This document shows positions 18,347-27,143 of a DNA stretch of 64,000 nucleotides, piece after piece (the stretch's first letter is position 1; each line of letters starts with the position of its first letter). The stretch is from positions 1-64,000 of the forward strand of contig JAISGN010000014.1 in assembly GCA_031263015.1 (NCBI GenBank), read 5' to 3'. The notes beneath the pieces are model-generated. The model searched no databases. It was not told where the DNA came from and was given only the letters and a program-made list of their open reading frames with translations. The position numbers and the translations under genes were made by a program. This DNA is from Bacteroidales bacterium (GTDB lineage: Bacteria; Bacteroidota; Bacteroidia; Bacteroidales; P3).

Positions 18347-19342
18347 TTATTCCATTTTAGTTTTATCATCGTCAAATCCATCCAGCGTTTCCAGCCCCCT
18401 GCCAGATTTAACTATCAATCCCTTCACACGCAAATCAACCATAAGCCGGTCAAGCATACCATTAATAAATATATGGCTCTTATCGGTTGAAAAATCCTTT
18501 GATAACTCAACATATTCGTTGATTGTAGCCCTGACAGGTATCGTAGGACAAAAAACCAACTCTACCATAGCCATTTTAATCAGTATGGAATCAATAAAAG
18601 CCACCCTATTATTGTCATAATTCTCTACTCGCTTGGCAATCATCGCCCCATAATCATCATACATTGCGATTGTGTTGCGAAAAAGCGACCTTACAAATTC
18701 CTCATCGTCCTGTTCGTCCTGCGATTGCTTGTCCATAGGATGCATAAGCGGCTTTGTATTGTCATCGGTCTCCTTATAATCTTTCAGAAACCTCAAAAAG
18801 AACTCCTCAAAATAGCAATAATCGGATTCCAACTCCATTTCACGCTCGCAAATCATCTCTTTAAGGCGATTATCCTTCAGAATAAATCGGCGATAAACCT
18901 TTATAATGAAATTTTTAGCCGTTTTGTAAGAATCATCGTCCGACTTCATATAATTATTGTACGTTTCCGAAGACTTAATATCATCCAATATTTTTTTGAA
19001 AACAGCATCAAATTCCGCAAAACTTACTTTCAGGTCTTTGATTGCCTTATTCAATTCATCGTTTTGAGCCAATTGATTGATTAAAGCATTATTAACAAAT
19101 CGCAGATTAGGATTTAAATCTTCTTCTGTGGGCAAAAATTTTCCCTTTGCCTTCTCTAATTCTTCCTCTTCCAAATCTCGCAACTCCACTATCACCGAAA
19201 GAAAACATATTTCCAAATAATAAACATTGTTGATGCTGATAAACATACGCTTCTCTGCCTTTGCGGCGTCATCTGATGCTGAAATATAGTAACTGTACAG
19301 GGTTTGCAGTGCTTTTGCTCTTAAAAAATGGCGAGTAATCAT
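18347..19342 (-). CDS. nusB: Transcription antitermination factor NusB, extended Bacteroidetes form
   Basis: NusB is an RNA-binding part of the rRNA antitermination complex. The C-terminal half (about 200-310) carries the NusB fold: FVRSLFRNTIAMYDD, RVAFIDSILIKMAMVELVFCPTIPVRATINEYVELSKDFSTDKSHIFINGMLDRL. The N-terminus MITRHFLRAKALQTLYSYY is also NusB-like, but a helical insert of about 150 residues separates the two, as in other Bacteroidetes NusB proteins. The 331-residue length fits that form. It heads the nusB-DUF1573-yajC operon. Confidence 0.92.
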   Translation of the reverse strand: MITRHFLRAKALQTLYSYYISASDDAAKAEKRMFISINNVYYLEICFLSVIVELRDLEEEELEKAKGKFLPTEEDLNPNLRFVNNALINQLAQNDELNKAIKDLKVSFAEFDAVFKKILDDIKSSETYNNYMKSDDDSYKTAKNFIIKVYRRFILKDNRLKEMICEREMELESDYCYFEEFFLRFLKDYKETDDNTKPLMHPMDKQSQDEQDDEEFVRSLFRNTIAMYDDYGAMIAKRVENYDNNRVAFIDSILIKMAMVELVFCPTIPVRATINEYVELSKDFSTDKSHIFINGMLDRLMVDLRVKGLIVKSGRGLETLDGFDDDKTKME

Positions 19343-19375
19343 TAGTTGCTAATAATTTTTGTTTGCAAAGATACA

Positions 19376-19383
19376 ATTTTTTG
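19376..19383 (-). promoter_or_regulatory. -7 box of the nusB operon
   Basis: TATCTTTG on the minus strand, 33 bp upstream of the nusB ATG. No TTTG at ideal spacing. Confidence 0.6.
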
Positions 19384-19521
19384 CGATAATACGGCTACCG
19401 ATGCACCTTTTGTCCTAACCTTTCTTCGTTAAAAAATGGCTGAACGTAGTTCTGTTATTTACATATCATTTTAAAAAATTTACATAATAAGAAAGATTAA
19501 AATCTTATGGCTCAATATTTC

Positions 19522-19605
19522 AGCAAAAGGCTGTTTCATTTTTCCAAAACGCCGTTTGGTGCGAATGAAACGCCGTTTTATTTTCACCGAACAGCCTTTG
19601 GTTAA
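19522..19605. repeat. 21-bp tandem array, mixed-orientation AAAGGCTGTTT/AACAGCCTTT (4 units)
   Basis: Units start at 19522, 19543, 19564 and 19585. Unit 1 has the AAAGGCTGTTT orientation, units 2-3 an AAACGCCGTTT variant, unit 4 the reverse-complement form GAACAGCCTTT. The array ends 8 bp before the ruvA -7 box. The remaining part of 19384-19521 is AT-rich with nothing I can identify. Confidence 0.92.
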
Positions 19606-19613
19606 AATTTAAT

Positions 19614-19621
19614 TAACTTTG
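19614..19621 (+). promoter_or_regulatory. -7 box of ruvA
   Basis: TAACTTTG, 18 bp upstream of the ATG at 19640. It shows that the TTG at 19619 cannot be the start. Confidence 0.65.
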
Positions 19622-19639
19622 CAGGCAAAACAATGGCTT

Positions 19640-20221
19640 ATGTATGAATTTTTAGAGGGCAAACTTGACGTGATAACGCCTTCGTATTTAGTGATTGACT
19701 GCAACGGAGTGGGTTTTAGAGTTGAGATTTCGCTTTCGTCCTATTCCATTTTCAAGAATCTTGATAAGGCAAAGGTTTTGGTGCATTTCATCGTGCGGGA
19801 AGATGCTAATCTGCTGTTCGGATTTGCTTCCGAAGAAGAAAGAAGCTTGTTTCGGCTGCTTATTTCGGTGTCCGGTATCGGTGCGAACACGGCTCGGATG
19901 ATGCTTTCTTCGTTAAGCAGCGATGAATTGATACAAGCAATTGCCAAAGAGGACATTGCGACCATTAAAGGAATAAAAGGCATCGGCTTAAAGACGGCTC
20001 AGCGGGTTATTATAGAGTTAAAAGATAGTCTTTCTAAGGTTGAAATTGCTCCTTCCTCCGTTTTGCAATCCAGAAATCAAAACAGAGAGGAAGCGTTGGC
20101 TGCTTTGCAAACGCTGGGCTTTAATAAAATTTTGGCAGAAAAGGCTTTGGATAAAATATTATCAAATGACCCTGCCGCAAATTGCGAGAATCTGATAAAA
20201 CAAGCCCTTAAAATTCTCTAA
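19640..20221 (+). CDS. ruvA: Holliday junction helicase subunit RuvA
   Basis: RuvA binds four-way DNA junctions and loads the RuvB motor. The N-terminal OB fold (MYEFLEGKLDVITPSYLVIDCNGVG), the helix-hairpin-helix pair (LLISVSGIGANTARMML and IKGIKGIGLKTAQRVIIELKD) and the C-terminal RuvB-binding domain (EEALAALQTLGF) are all present. I start at the ATG at 19640 (193 residues) because the frame's earlier TTG lies inside the promoter box. An M16 peptidase gene follows after 15 bp. Confidence 0.97.
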   Translation: MYEFLEGKLDVITPSYLVIDCNGVGFRVEISLSSYSIFKNLDKAKVLVHFIVREDANLLFGFASEEERSLFRLLISVSGIGANTARMMLSSLSSDELIQAIAKEDIATIKGIKGIGLKTAQRVIIELKDSLSKVEIAPSSVLQSRNQNREEALAALQTLGFNKILAEKALDKILSNDPAANCENLIKQALKIL

Positions 20222-20236
20222 TAACAAACGATTAAA

Positions 20237-21466
20237 ATGATAAATTACAATTCCATAACTCTCAAAAGCGGTTTGCGTGTCATAATAAATGAAGATAAAT
20301 CCACGCCTCTTGTTGCCGTAAATATGTTGTATGATGTCGGTGCAAAGAATGAGAGCGAAAATCAGACCGGATTGGCACATTTATTCGAGCATTTGATGTT
20401 TAGCGGCAGCGAAAACTACCCTGATTACGATGATTTGGTTGAAAATATGAGCGGGGAGTCAAATGCTTTCACCAATAACGACATAACAAACTATTATCTT
20501 GTCGTTCCGTCCGAATATTTGCTCAATGCACTTAAATTGGAATCAGACAGGATGAGACATCTAACGCTGTTTGATAAAAATCTTTCTGTGCAAAAAAATG
20601 TCGTTATAGAGGAATTTAAGGAACGATACCTGAATCAACCTTATGGAGATTTGTGGCAAAAAATACGAGCCTTGACTTACGAGCATCATCCTTACAAATG
20701 GCAGACGATAGGCAAAGACATATCTCATATAGAGCAAGTAACATTGCCGATAGCCCGCAGTTTCTATGACCGATTCTATACTCCGCAAAATGCAATACTG
20801 GCAATCAGCGGAAATATCGACGATTTGAATGTTGCGGAATTAGATTCCATTTTTCCGAAATTTGATAATAATGTTGCGAAACAAGATTCTATAACGCCCG
20901 AACCGCTTTGGGCGGAGACAAAATCAATGACCATTACGGCAGATGTGCCTGTTAATGTAATTGTAATAGCGTTTCAAATGTGCAGCAGGACGGATAAAGA
21001 TTATTATATTTACGATTTGATGTCGGATGTGCTGTCTAACGGCAAAAGTTCGCGGCTTTATAATTCGTTAGTGGCACAAAAAGGAATTTTTACCGAGATA
21101 AATGCCTTCATAAGCGGTGATGACGACAACGGATTGTTTATAATAATGGGAAAATATCAGGATGTATCCGTTGAAGAAGGCGAAAAAGCAATATGGAATG
21201 AGATTATGATTTTTGCAAATGAAGAGATATCCGATGAAGAGTTGCAAAAAGTGAAGAATAAGAATGAATCCGATATTGCCTTATCAAATTTGAAGGTGCT
21301 GGATAAGGCAATGAATCTTGCGTATTATGCTCATCTGGGCAATACGGCTTTGATTAATAATGAAATGGAGGCGTATAATGCCGTTACTCCTTCACAAATA
21401 CATGCTCTTGCCAAGAAAACATTCCTCCAAAGCCCACATCGCACGCTTTATTACTTAAAAAAATAG
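20237..21466 (+). CDS. M16 family zinc peptidase
   Basis: The 409-residue protein has the inverted zinc site HLFEHLMFSG (HxxEH) near residue 50 and the downstream glutamate region (NVVIEEFKERYLNQPYG), with the usual second, non-catalytic half (about 215-400). The family includes mitochondrial processing peptidase and insulinase-like enzymes; one-domain bacterial members work as dimers. No signal peptide is seen at MINYNSITLKSGLRVI, so it is probably cytoplasmic. It lies 15 bp after ruvA. Confidence 0.93.
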   Translation: MINYNSITLKSGLRVIINEDKSTPLVAVNMLYDVGAKNESENQTGLAHLFEHLMFSGSENYPDYDDLVENMSGESNAFTNNDITNYYLVVPSEYLLNALKLESDRMRHLTLFDKNLSVQKNVVIEEFKERYLNQPYGDLWQKIRALTYEHHPYKWQTIGKDISHIEQVTLPIARSFYDRFYTPQNAILAISGNIDDLNVAELDSIFPKFDNNVAKQDSITPEPLWAETKSMTITADVPVNVIVIAFQMCSRTDKDYYIYDLMSDVLSNGKSSRLYNSLVAQKGIFTEINAFISGDDDNGLFIIMGKYQDVSVEEGEKAIWNEIMIFANEEISDEELQKVKNKNESDIALSNLKVLDKAMNLAYYAHLGNTALINNEMEAYNAVTPSQIHALAKKTFLQSPHRTLYYLKK

Positions 21467-21519
21467 ATTAAATCTTCATTATAATTTGCCGATGTGCTGC
21501 TAAAACGCCGTTTTGTGCC

Positions 21520-21556
21520 GAATAAAAATAGCCTTCTGCTTTCGCAAAAGGCTATT
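21520..21556 (-). terminator. Rho-independent terminator of the dnaN-C1 peptidase operon
   Basis: AATAGCCTT (21527-21535) and AAGGCTATT (21548-21556) pair perfectly. On the minus strand TTTTTATTC follows. The arms are built from the AAAGGCT core of the 21-bp repeats; a degenerate unit (AAAACGCCGTTTT) lies just beside it at about 21501-21513. Confidence 0.8.
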
Positions 21557-21581
21557 CCTTTATATTATGTCAATAAAATGG

Positions 21582-22775
21582 TTATTTAATTCCCAATTTT
21601 GACTTCATAGCCGAAGTTAATGAGTTTTTATTAACCTGAATGTCTATTGTTTTGTAACGAACGAATGCTTCCGAAGCATAGAAGTAGCCTTCATAAATAT
21701 TTTCTGTGTTCCAAGAATTTTTAACCTTGTAGAATTTGTTGCCATGCTGGTCTTTGTAAATTCCAACTATTAACATACCGTGGTCATCAGTCGTTTCAAA
21801 ATTATCAAAGGCTTCCTGACGCATTTCCTGCGTGATTGCCTTTTCCTTAGCCGTGCCGTCAAAACTATAAGCAGCCGTTGCTTTTTCGGCAGGTGTGAGT
21901 TTCTCCCATTTATCTCTTTCCGTACCAGTCAAATCCGTCTTATCTGCATCAGGAATGATAGCAACGCCGTTTTTCCATGAGAATCCCTTCTCGCTAACGT
22001 CTGCTCCCCAACCTACACAGTAGCCTGCATTGATAGCATCGTCCATTATATTTATCAATTCGTCTAATTTAACGTTGTAAATCTCGCCATTGGTCCAGTT
22101 ATCGGGGATTTCAATGATAAATTTCTCATAAAAAGGATGATGAGTGAAAGAACCGATTTCAACATAGTCGTCCCAATTCAAGCCAAGTGAAGCAGCAAAA
22201 GATTTAGGTGTGTATTCAACACCTTTGTAGTTGAATTTCTCCGGCATCTTTCCAAAGTATGAGTCAAGGATAGCATTGAAGGCTGTTTTCCATGAAGTAC
22301 TCAATTTCTTGGATTCTGCTAATGGTTTAACAAATGCCGCCAATACTTTGTCAATTTCGGAATGGTCGTGTTTTTTCAAGCCATAGCTCAAGCCGGGATA
22401 AACTTCCTCAGGCACGATACCATATTTCTTAATCATAAGAGGAATATCCTGAAAAGCACCACCTGCTGCGAAAGTAGCGTTACCGTGCATACGTATATAG
22501 CGTTCTGCTTTCTCCATATAAGCATTGCGTACTATCCACATCTCAGAAAGATTGTATTCTCCCTTACCTATTCTGAGCAATTCGGATTCAACCATTCCTA
22601 TGGCAGAAAAACTCCAGCACGTTCCGGAACGATATTGGTCTCCGACAGGAGTTGAAGGATTTTCCTTAACTTTTGTGAATTGGTAAGACTTCTTTTCTTC
22701 CTTCTTACCCTTTTGAGCCATTGCCACATTGGAAAACACCAATGCCAACAGCAATACATAAACTATTCGTTTCAT
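21582..22775 (-). CDS. C1-family cysteine peptidase (aminopeptidase C / bleomycin hydrolase type), exported
   Basis: The catalytic residues are visible: Cys in YRSGTCWSFSAIGM, His in DDHGMLIVGI and Asn in KVKNSWN, in the order of the papain-type bleomycin hydrolase family. Unlike the cytoplasmic enzyme it has a signal peptide (MKRIVYVLLLALVFSNVAMAQ). The frame extends 14 codons upstream into the end of dnaN, but the signal peptide points to the ATG at 22775 (397 residues). It lies 34 bp after dnaN and ends at a strong terminator. Probably a periplasmic or surface peptidase for peptide nutrition. Confidence 0.9.
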   Translation of the reverse strand: MKRIVYVLLLALVFSNVAMAQKGKKEEKKSYQFTKVKENPSTPVGDQYRSGTCWSFSAIGMVESELLRIGKGEYNLSEMWIVRNAYMEKAERYIRMHGNATFAAGGAFQDIPLMIKKYGIVPEEVYPGLSYGLKKHDHSEIDKVLAAFVKPLAESKKLSTSWKTAFNAILDSYFGKMPEKFNYKGVEYTPKSFAASLGLNWDDYVEIGSFTHHPFYEKFIIEIPDNWTNGEIYNVKLDELINIMDDAINAGYCVGWGADVSEKGFSWKNGVAIIPDADKTDLTGTERDKWEKLTPAEKATAAYSFDGTAKEKAITQEMRQEAFDNFETTDDHGMLIVGIYKDQHGNKFYKVKNSWNTENIYEGYFYASEAFVRYKTIDIQVNKNSLTSAMKSKLGIK

Positions 22776-22809
22776 TGTTCTGTTTGATTTTATTTTTGTT
22801 AATTTTATA

Positions 22810-23952
22810 TTAGTCAATTAAATTTATAGGCATAAGAAGCATTAAAACATCTTCTTTATTGTCTGTTTTCTGTTCTTCATACGGCGTCATGACTCCCGCT
22901 CTGTTAGGTTGCGACATTTCCAGCAATACATTAGGCGTATCAAGTGTGGAAAGCATCTCTATTAAATAAGTCGCATTAAAACCTATCTCCATTTTATCAC
23001 CTTCATAAGAGCAATTAATGGTATCCTTTGCCGCTTCATTGGAGCCCATATTAGCAGCAACAACAACCAACTGATTAGTGGTAAGAATCAAACGTATTTG
23101 CTTTGTAGAAGGATCGGCTAAAATTGCGGCACGCTTAATCCCCGAAAGGAACATTTGCCTATCTACTATTAATTTATTAGGATTATCCTTTGGTATTGCG
23201 GCGTCATAATTAGGGTATTGACCCTCTTTAAGACGCGAAAAGAAGACATAGTTGGCAAATTCAAAGCAAACATTACTGTAATTAAACCTTGTAACAATTT
23301 CAAGTTCCTCATTAAAGGACGAAATTATCTTACTGATAATTGTCAATGGCTTTTTAGGCAAAATAAAACTGAATTCGTCATCGGATTTGCTCTCCATATT
23401 GCGATAACGCACCATTTTGTGAGCATCGGTAGCCACAAAAGTAATATAATCGGCTGTTTGCTTACAAAAAACGCCCGTCATTTGAGGTCGCAAATCATCT
23501 GTGCTTGTCGCAAATGAAGTTTTCTCTATGGCATTCACTAATAATCTTGAAGTGAAAGTAGTCATTTGAGGCTCCTCTAATTCTTTTGGTTCGGGGAAAC
23601 CTTCTATCGGCAAACCTGCAATCTTATATTTTCCTGTTCCTGCTACAATTTCTACGGTTAAATTAGCATCATCCACATTTATTGTCAAAGGAAAAGACGA
23701 TAACTGGCTCAATAAATTGCCGAAAAGTTTGGCTTCAACCAGCACTTCATTGACATCACCGGCTTCAAAAGACTCTAATTCAAGTTTTACCTCAATCATC
23801 GTTTCAAGGTCAGTACCTCTTATCACAAGGAAATTATCTTTCAGTGCCAGCATATAGTTTTCTACCGCAGGCATAGCATTATTGGTTGAAACAATACTTG
23901 CTATGTGCTGAATAGATTCATTTAATTTTGCTCCGTTAATTATAAATTTCAT
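22810..23952 (-). CDS. dnaN: DNA polymerase III sliding clamp (beta subunit)
   Basis: DnaN is the ring that tethers the replicative polymerase. The 380-residue length and three-domain pattern fit: MKFIINGAKLNESIQHIASIV at the start, RGTDLETMIEVKL, GVFCKQTADYITFVATDAHKMVRYR in the middle, SRLKEGQYPNYDAAIP, and MLLMPINLID at the end. It lies between the DUF4340 gene (49 bp upstream) and the C1 peptidase; no dnaA is near, so nothing here marks the replication origin. Confidence 0.97.
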   Translation of the reverse strand: MKFIINGAKLNESIQHIASIVSTNNAMPAVENYMLALKDNFLVIRGTDLETMIEVKLELESFEAGDVNEVLVEAKLFGNLLSQLSSFPLTINVDDANLTVEIVAGTGKYKIAGLPIEGFPEPKELEEPQMTTFTSRLLVNAIEKTSFATSTDDLRPQMTGVFCKQTADYITFVATDAHKMVRYRNMESKSDDEFSFILPKKPLTIISKIISSFNEELEIVTRFNYSNVCFEFANYVFFSRLKEGQYPNYDAAIPKDNPNKLIVDRQMFLSGIKRAAILADPSTKQIRLILTTNQLVVVAANMGSNEAAKDTINCSYEGDKMEIGFNATYLIEMLSTLDTPNVLLEMSQPNRAGVMTPYEEQKTDNKEDVLMLLMPINLID

Positions 23953-24001
23953 ATTTTTTGACTGTTTTAATTATCATTAATCACGTTTTACATTCACTTT
24001 A

Positions 24002-25099
24002 TCACTTTTCGTTCCCTAGATTGGCTGCCTTGTCGTCATTATCAAAGTAATAACTTGCAGGATTTAAGATATTATCCATAACATAGAACTGCAAAAGCAG
24101 CGTATCCTTTATTCCATCAGCAACAGCGTACATTCTATTTACATCCATTATCGTATAAAAATCGCTTTGGTCGCTTTCCCTGACCCAAGTGTCGGGATTA
24201 TTCAACTTAACGTATGTTCTCAATGAGCGGCTTTTGCCTTTGGTGTCGGTAAGTGTTATTATAAAATTAGGTTCTTTGGAAAAAATGGTATCCTTTTCAA
24301 GTTTGGATATATCTTTTGCGGCGGATTCGTAATTTAAATTCATAAAAGACGACAGCAAAGCCGTAACTTTCATCGTGTCAAAGTCCGTTAAATCATTTTC
24401 TTTGCCCAATAACTTAAAGTTAAACGTCTTATCGCTGCGGTAAAGCTCAAAAGACTCGTCTTTTAACTTCGGAATCTCAACCTTTATCTTGGCAATATCC
24501 ACCGGTTTGCAATTAAAAATCGTATGACTCTTCCATACATCAATATAAGGCAGAAATCGCGTAACCAGATACCCGCGAAAATGCGGAATATACACGACAG
24601 CAGGCTCATTAGTTCCCTTTTCAAGCATATAAGTGCCCATATTATCCTGCGTTTCCGAGCCAACATAAATTGTTTTCGTCAATTTCTCCTTCTTAAACAA
24701 GTGAATGAACCAAAAATCTATTGCATAACGCTGCTGATACACCTGAATCTCGGTTCGTTCTGCGGAAAGACGTTTGAGAATGTTCTTATGAGCGGCTTTA
24801 GCCACAGGTTCCCTGATACGCATCTCTTTAAGAGTGAGCAGTAATGTGTTTATCTGATTATTATCCGCCGTATCGCTGTCGTTAATCGTCCAAAGGCTGT
24901 CCGCAACCTTGCGAAGCGTAATTTTATTGCCTGTTTTGTCGGACAGAATCATCTTTGTAATGGTCTCGACATCCGAGATGGTGAAATTTTGTTTAAGCGT
25001 TGAAGTTTTCCGTGTTGATAGCACGACAGCAACAGCAGCAATCATCACCACAAGAGCAGCAAGAATTATTATATTTCTTCGTTTGCGTTTATTAGACAT
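24002..25099 (-). CDS. DUF4340-containing membrane-anchored protein
   Basis: The 365-residue protein starts MSNKRKRRN, then one membrane helix (about 9-28), then a long domain with the DUF4340 pattern (LRKVADSLWTIND, NTLLLTLKEMRIREPVAK, TKTIYVGSETQDNMGTYMLEKG). Family members are found near gliding and ABC export genes in Bacteroidetes; function is unknown. The frame is open for 114 further codons upstream, but these translate the 21-bp array and the promoter box, so I reject that extension. First gene of a probable DUF4340-dnaN-peptidase operon. Confidence 0.85.
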   Translation of the reverse strand: MSNKRKRRNIIILAALVVMIAAVAVVLSTRKTSTLKQNFTISDVETITKMILSDKTGNKITLRKVADSLWTINDSDTADNNQINTLLLTLKEMRIREPVAKAAHKNILKRLSAERTEIQVYQQRYAIDFWFIHLFKKEKLTKTIYVGSETQDNMGTYMLEKGTNEPAVVYIPHFRGYLVTRFLPYIDVWKSHTIFNCKPVDIAKIKVEIPKLKDESFELYRSDKTFNFKLLGKENDLTDFDTMKVTALLSSFMNLNYESAAKDISKLEKDTIFSKEPNFIITLTDTKGKSRSLRTYVKLNNPDTWVRESDQSDFYTIMDVNRMYAVADGIKDTLLLQFYVMDNILNPASYYFDNDDKAANLGNEK

Positions 25100-25122
25100 A
25101 GCGTTTGCAAGAATTAAGACTG

Positions 25123-25130
25123 CAAAGATA
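25123..25130 (-). promoter_or_regulatory. -7 box of the DUF4340-dnaN operon
   Basis: TATCTTTG on the minus strand, 23 bp upstream of the ATG at 25099. The nearest TTTG is 26 bp further, too far for consensus. Confidence 0.6.
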
Positions 25131-25218
25131 CAAAAAAAACGATAACTAATCATACGCAAATTTCCTTTAAACGAAATAAAACTTCGTCTTGCGGCGGCAT
25201 CATTTTGTTTGACAAAAA

Positions 25219-25302
25219 TCAAACGCCGTTTCCTTTTCACAGGGCTTGATTTTATTTTCCCGGAACTTGATTTCATTTTCACAAGGCTTGATTTCATTTT
25301 CA
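25219..25302. repeat. 21-bp tandem array, GGCTTGATTTCATTTT family (4 units)
   Basis: Units at 25219, 25240, 25261 and 25282. The last three share (G/A)CTTGATTT(C/T)ATTTTC; the first has AACGCCGTTTCC. On the minus strand it would read as a K-x-K-S-S heptapeptide repeat. The rest of 25131-25427 is AT-rich with nothing else I can support. Confidence 0.9.
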
Positions 25303-25427
25303 TAAGGCAATACCCTTTGAAAACAAAACGGCTTTCGGCTGAAATGTTTCCTGATAATCTTAAAGGCAAACAAAGAAAAATTATATCAAAACAAAGAGAC
25401 GGATTATGCAAATCAATAAAAAAGTTG

Positions 25428-25435
25428 TACTTTTG
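25428..25435 (+). promoter_or_regulatory. -7 box of the BspA-like gene
   Basis: TACTTTTG, 46 bp upstream of the ATG at 25482. No clear TTTG upstream. Confidence 0.6.
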
Positions 25436-25481
25436 TCGCATTAAAAATACATTCTTTTAGTTTAATAAAATCTATTCCGAT

Positions 25482-27143
25482 ATGAAGAAAATATTATCAC
25501 TCATCGTTTTAGCCATTGCTGCATTGAGTGCGGCAGGACAAAGTTTCTCCGAAACGATATATACGATTGACACCATAAACAATGATACGGTTTGGGGCGA
25601 AACGCTGTTTTTTAACGTTATTTCGCCCAATGAGGCGGAGCTAACAAGCAGTCCTAACGGTTATGGCGGCAATTTTGTCGTTCCTGCTTCAATTCTTCAC
25701 GATGAAACGACTTATCTGATTACGGCTATCGGCAATAATGCCTTTATGTCTTGCCAATATCTTTATTCGGTAACGCTTAGCGACACTCTTGAGATGATTG
25801 GCGATATGGCTTTCGGCGATTGTCCGAACCTTACTGCGGTTGCGCTGCCTGTTAGCCTGCAAAGCATCGGCGATTACGCATTTAATGACTGCGGAGTGGT
25901 GTCTTTGGATATTCCTGCGGCACTTACTCACATCGGTTCTTTCGCTTTTTTGGATTGTACGGCGTTGGAGGCGGTTAATGTCAGCTCTTCCAATCAGAAT
26001 TACAGCTCTGACGGCGGCGTTCTCTATGATAAATTAAAGGATACGCTGCTTTATTACCCTGTTGCAAAGGTTGCCGAGACTTATGCAATGCCCGACAACG
26101 TTGTAACCATCATTCAGAATGCTTTTAAGGGCAATACTTATCTCAAAAACCTGACTCTGTCCTCTAATCTGGCGTCAATAGGCGATTATGCTTTTAACGG
26201 CTGCAATAAACTGCTGTCCGTAAATATTCCTATGGGCGTTCAGAGAATCGGAACGGAGGCTTTTAAGGATTGTACGAAGCTTACGGCTGTCAATGTTGAT
26301 GAAAACAATCAATATTACGCTGCATCAGGTGGCGTTTTGCACAATAAAGGAAAAGATAGTCTGATATATTGCCCGTGCGGCAAGGTTGGCAATTACGCAA
26401 TCAGCGACAGCGTTGAACGGATTTTGGATTACGCTTTTTATAACTGCTCTTCATTAACGGGAATTACCATTCCGAATTCGGTAAATGACATCGGCGAGTA
26501 CGCTTTCAGCGGATGCGGCAAAATAACAGCCGTAAGCATACCTTCTTCCGTTACAATAATAAAAGAAAGAACCTTTATGGATTGCATACGTTTGCAAAGC
26601 GTGTCATTAAACGAGGGATTAACAGAATTAGGCAGTTATGCATTTGCAAATTGTGCCGTTTCATCAATATCTTTCCCTTCAACAATGGAAGAAATCGGCA
26701 ATTTTGCTTTTTCTTCGTGCGAAACGCTTGAATCAATCATATCATCGGCAGCCGCACCGCCTGTTTTATATCAATTTACCTTTAATATGATTGCCGATAA
26801 CGCCAAAATATATGTGCCATGTCAATATGAGGCAAATTATATGGCTGCTGATTTTTGGCGAGACCTGACCTTCGGAGATTGTATCGGCAATTCATTAAGC
26901 GATATTGAGCAAAAAATATCTATAAACGTTTATCCTAATCCGACAAAAGATGTTTTAAATGTGGAAAGTGCAAGCAATATAACAACAATAGAACTCTTCA
27001 ATATTTTAGGACAAAGAGTTTTTGTATCAAAACCTAATAATAAGGTAGCGATAATAAATGTGTCGGATTTTAAACAAGGAAACTACATTCTTAAATCCTA
27101 TACCGAAAACGGCATATCTACAAAGAAAGTAGTTTTTCAGTAG
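25482..27143 (+). CDS. BspA-like leucine-rich repeat protein with T9SS sorting domain
   Basis: The 553-residue protein has a signal peptide (ending LSAAGQ), then about a dozen BspA-type LRR_5 repeats with the pattern IGDYAFNDC / LTAVALPxSLQSIG, and a C-terminal type A T9SS sorting domain (INVYPNPTKDVLNVES, ELFNILGQRVF, GNYILKSY, KKVVFQ). It is therefore exported by the Sec and type IX systems to the cell surface or medium. Two stretches (about 175-200 and 280-310) have the repeat interrupted by a SSDGGVLYDK / AASGGVLHNK hairpin unit. The likely role is binding or adhesion. Its end overlaps the end of purF by 7 bp on the other strand. Confidence 0.93.
   Translation: MKKILSLIVLAIAALSAAGQSFSETIYTIDTINNDTVWGETLFFNVISPNEAELTSSPNGYGGNFVVPASILHDETTYLITAIGNNAFMSCQYLYSVTLSDTLEMIGDMAFGDCPNLTAVALPVSLQSIGDYAFNDCGVVSLDIPAALTHIGSFAFLDCTALEAVNVSSSNQNYSSDGGVLYDKLKDTLLYYPVAKVAETYAMPDNVVTIIQNAFKGNTYLKNLTLSSNLASIGDYAFNGCNKLLSVNIPMGVQRIGTEAFKDCTKLTAVNVDENNQYYAASGGVLHNKGKDSLIYCPCGKVGNYAISDSVERILDYAFYNCSSLTGITIPNSVNDIGEYAFSGCGKITAVSIPSSVTIIKERTFMDCIRLQSVSLNEGLTELGSYAFANCAVSSISFPSTMEEIGNFAFSSCETLESIISSAAAPPVLYQFTFNMIADNAKIYVPCQYEANYMAADFWRDLTFGDCIGNSLSDIEQKISINVYPNPTKDVLNVESASNITTIELFNILGQRVFVSKPNNKVAIINVSDFKQGNYILKSYTENGISTKKVVFQ

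Noticed and set aside
25100..25441. 114-codon N-terminal extension of the DUF4340 protein
   Set aside because: It translates a 21-bp array and crosses the -7 box at 25123-25130. The natural start MSNKRKRRN precedes the membrane helix.
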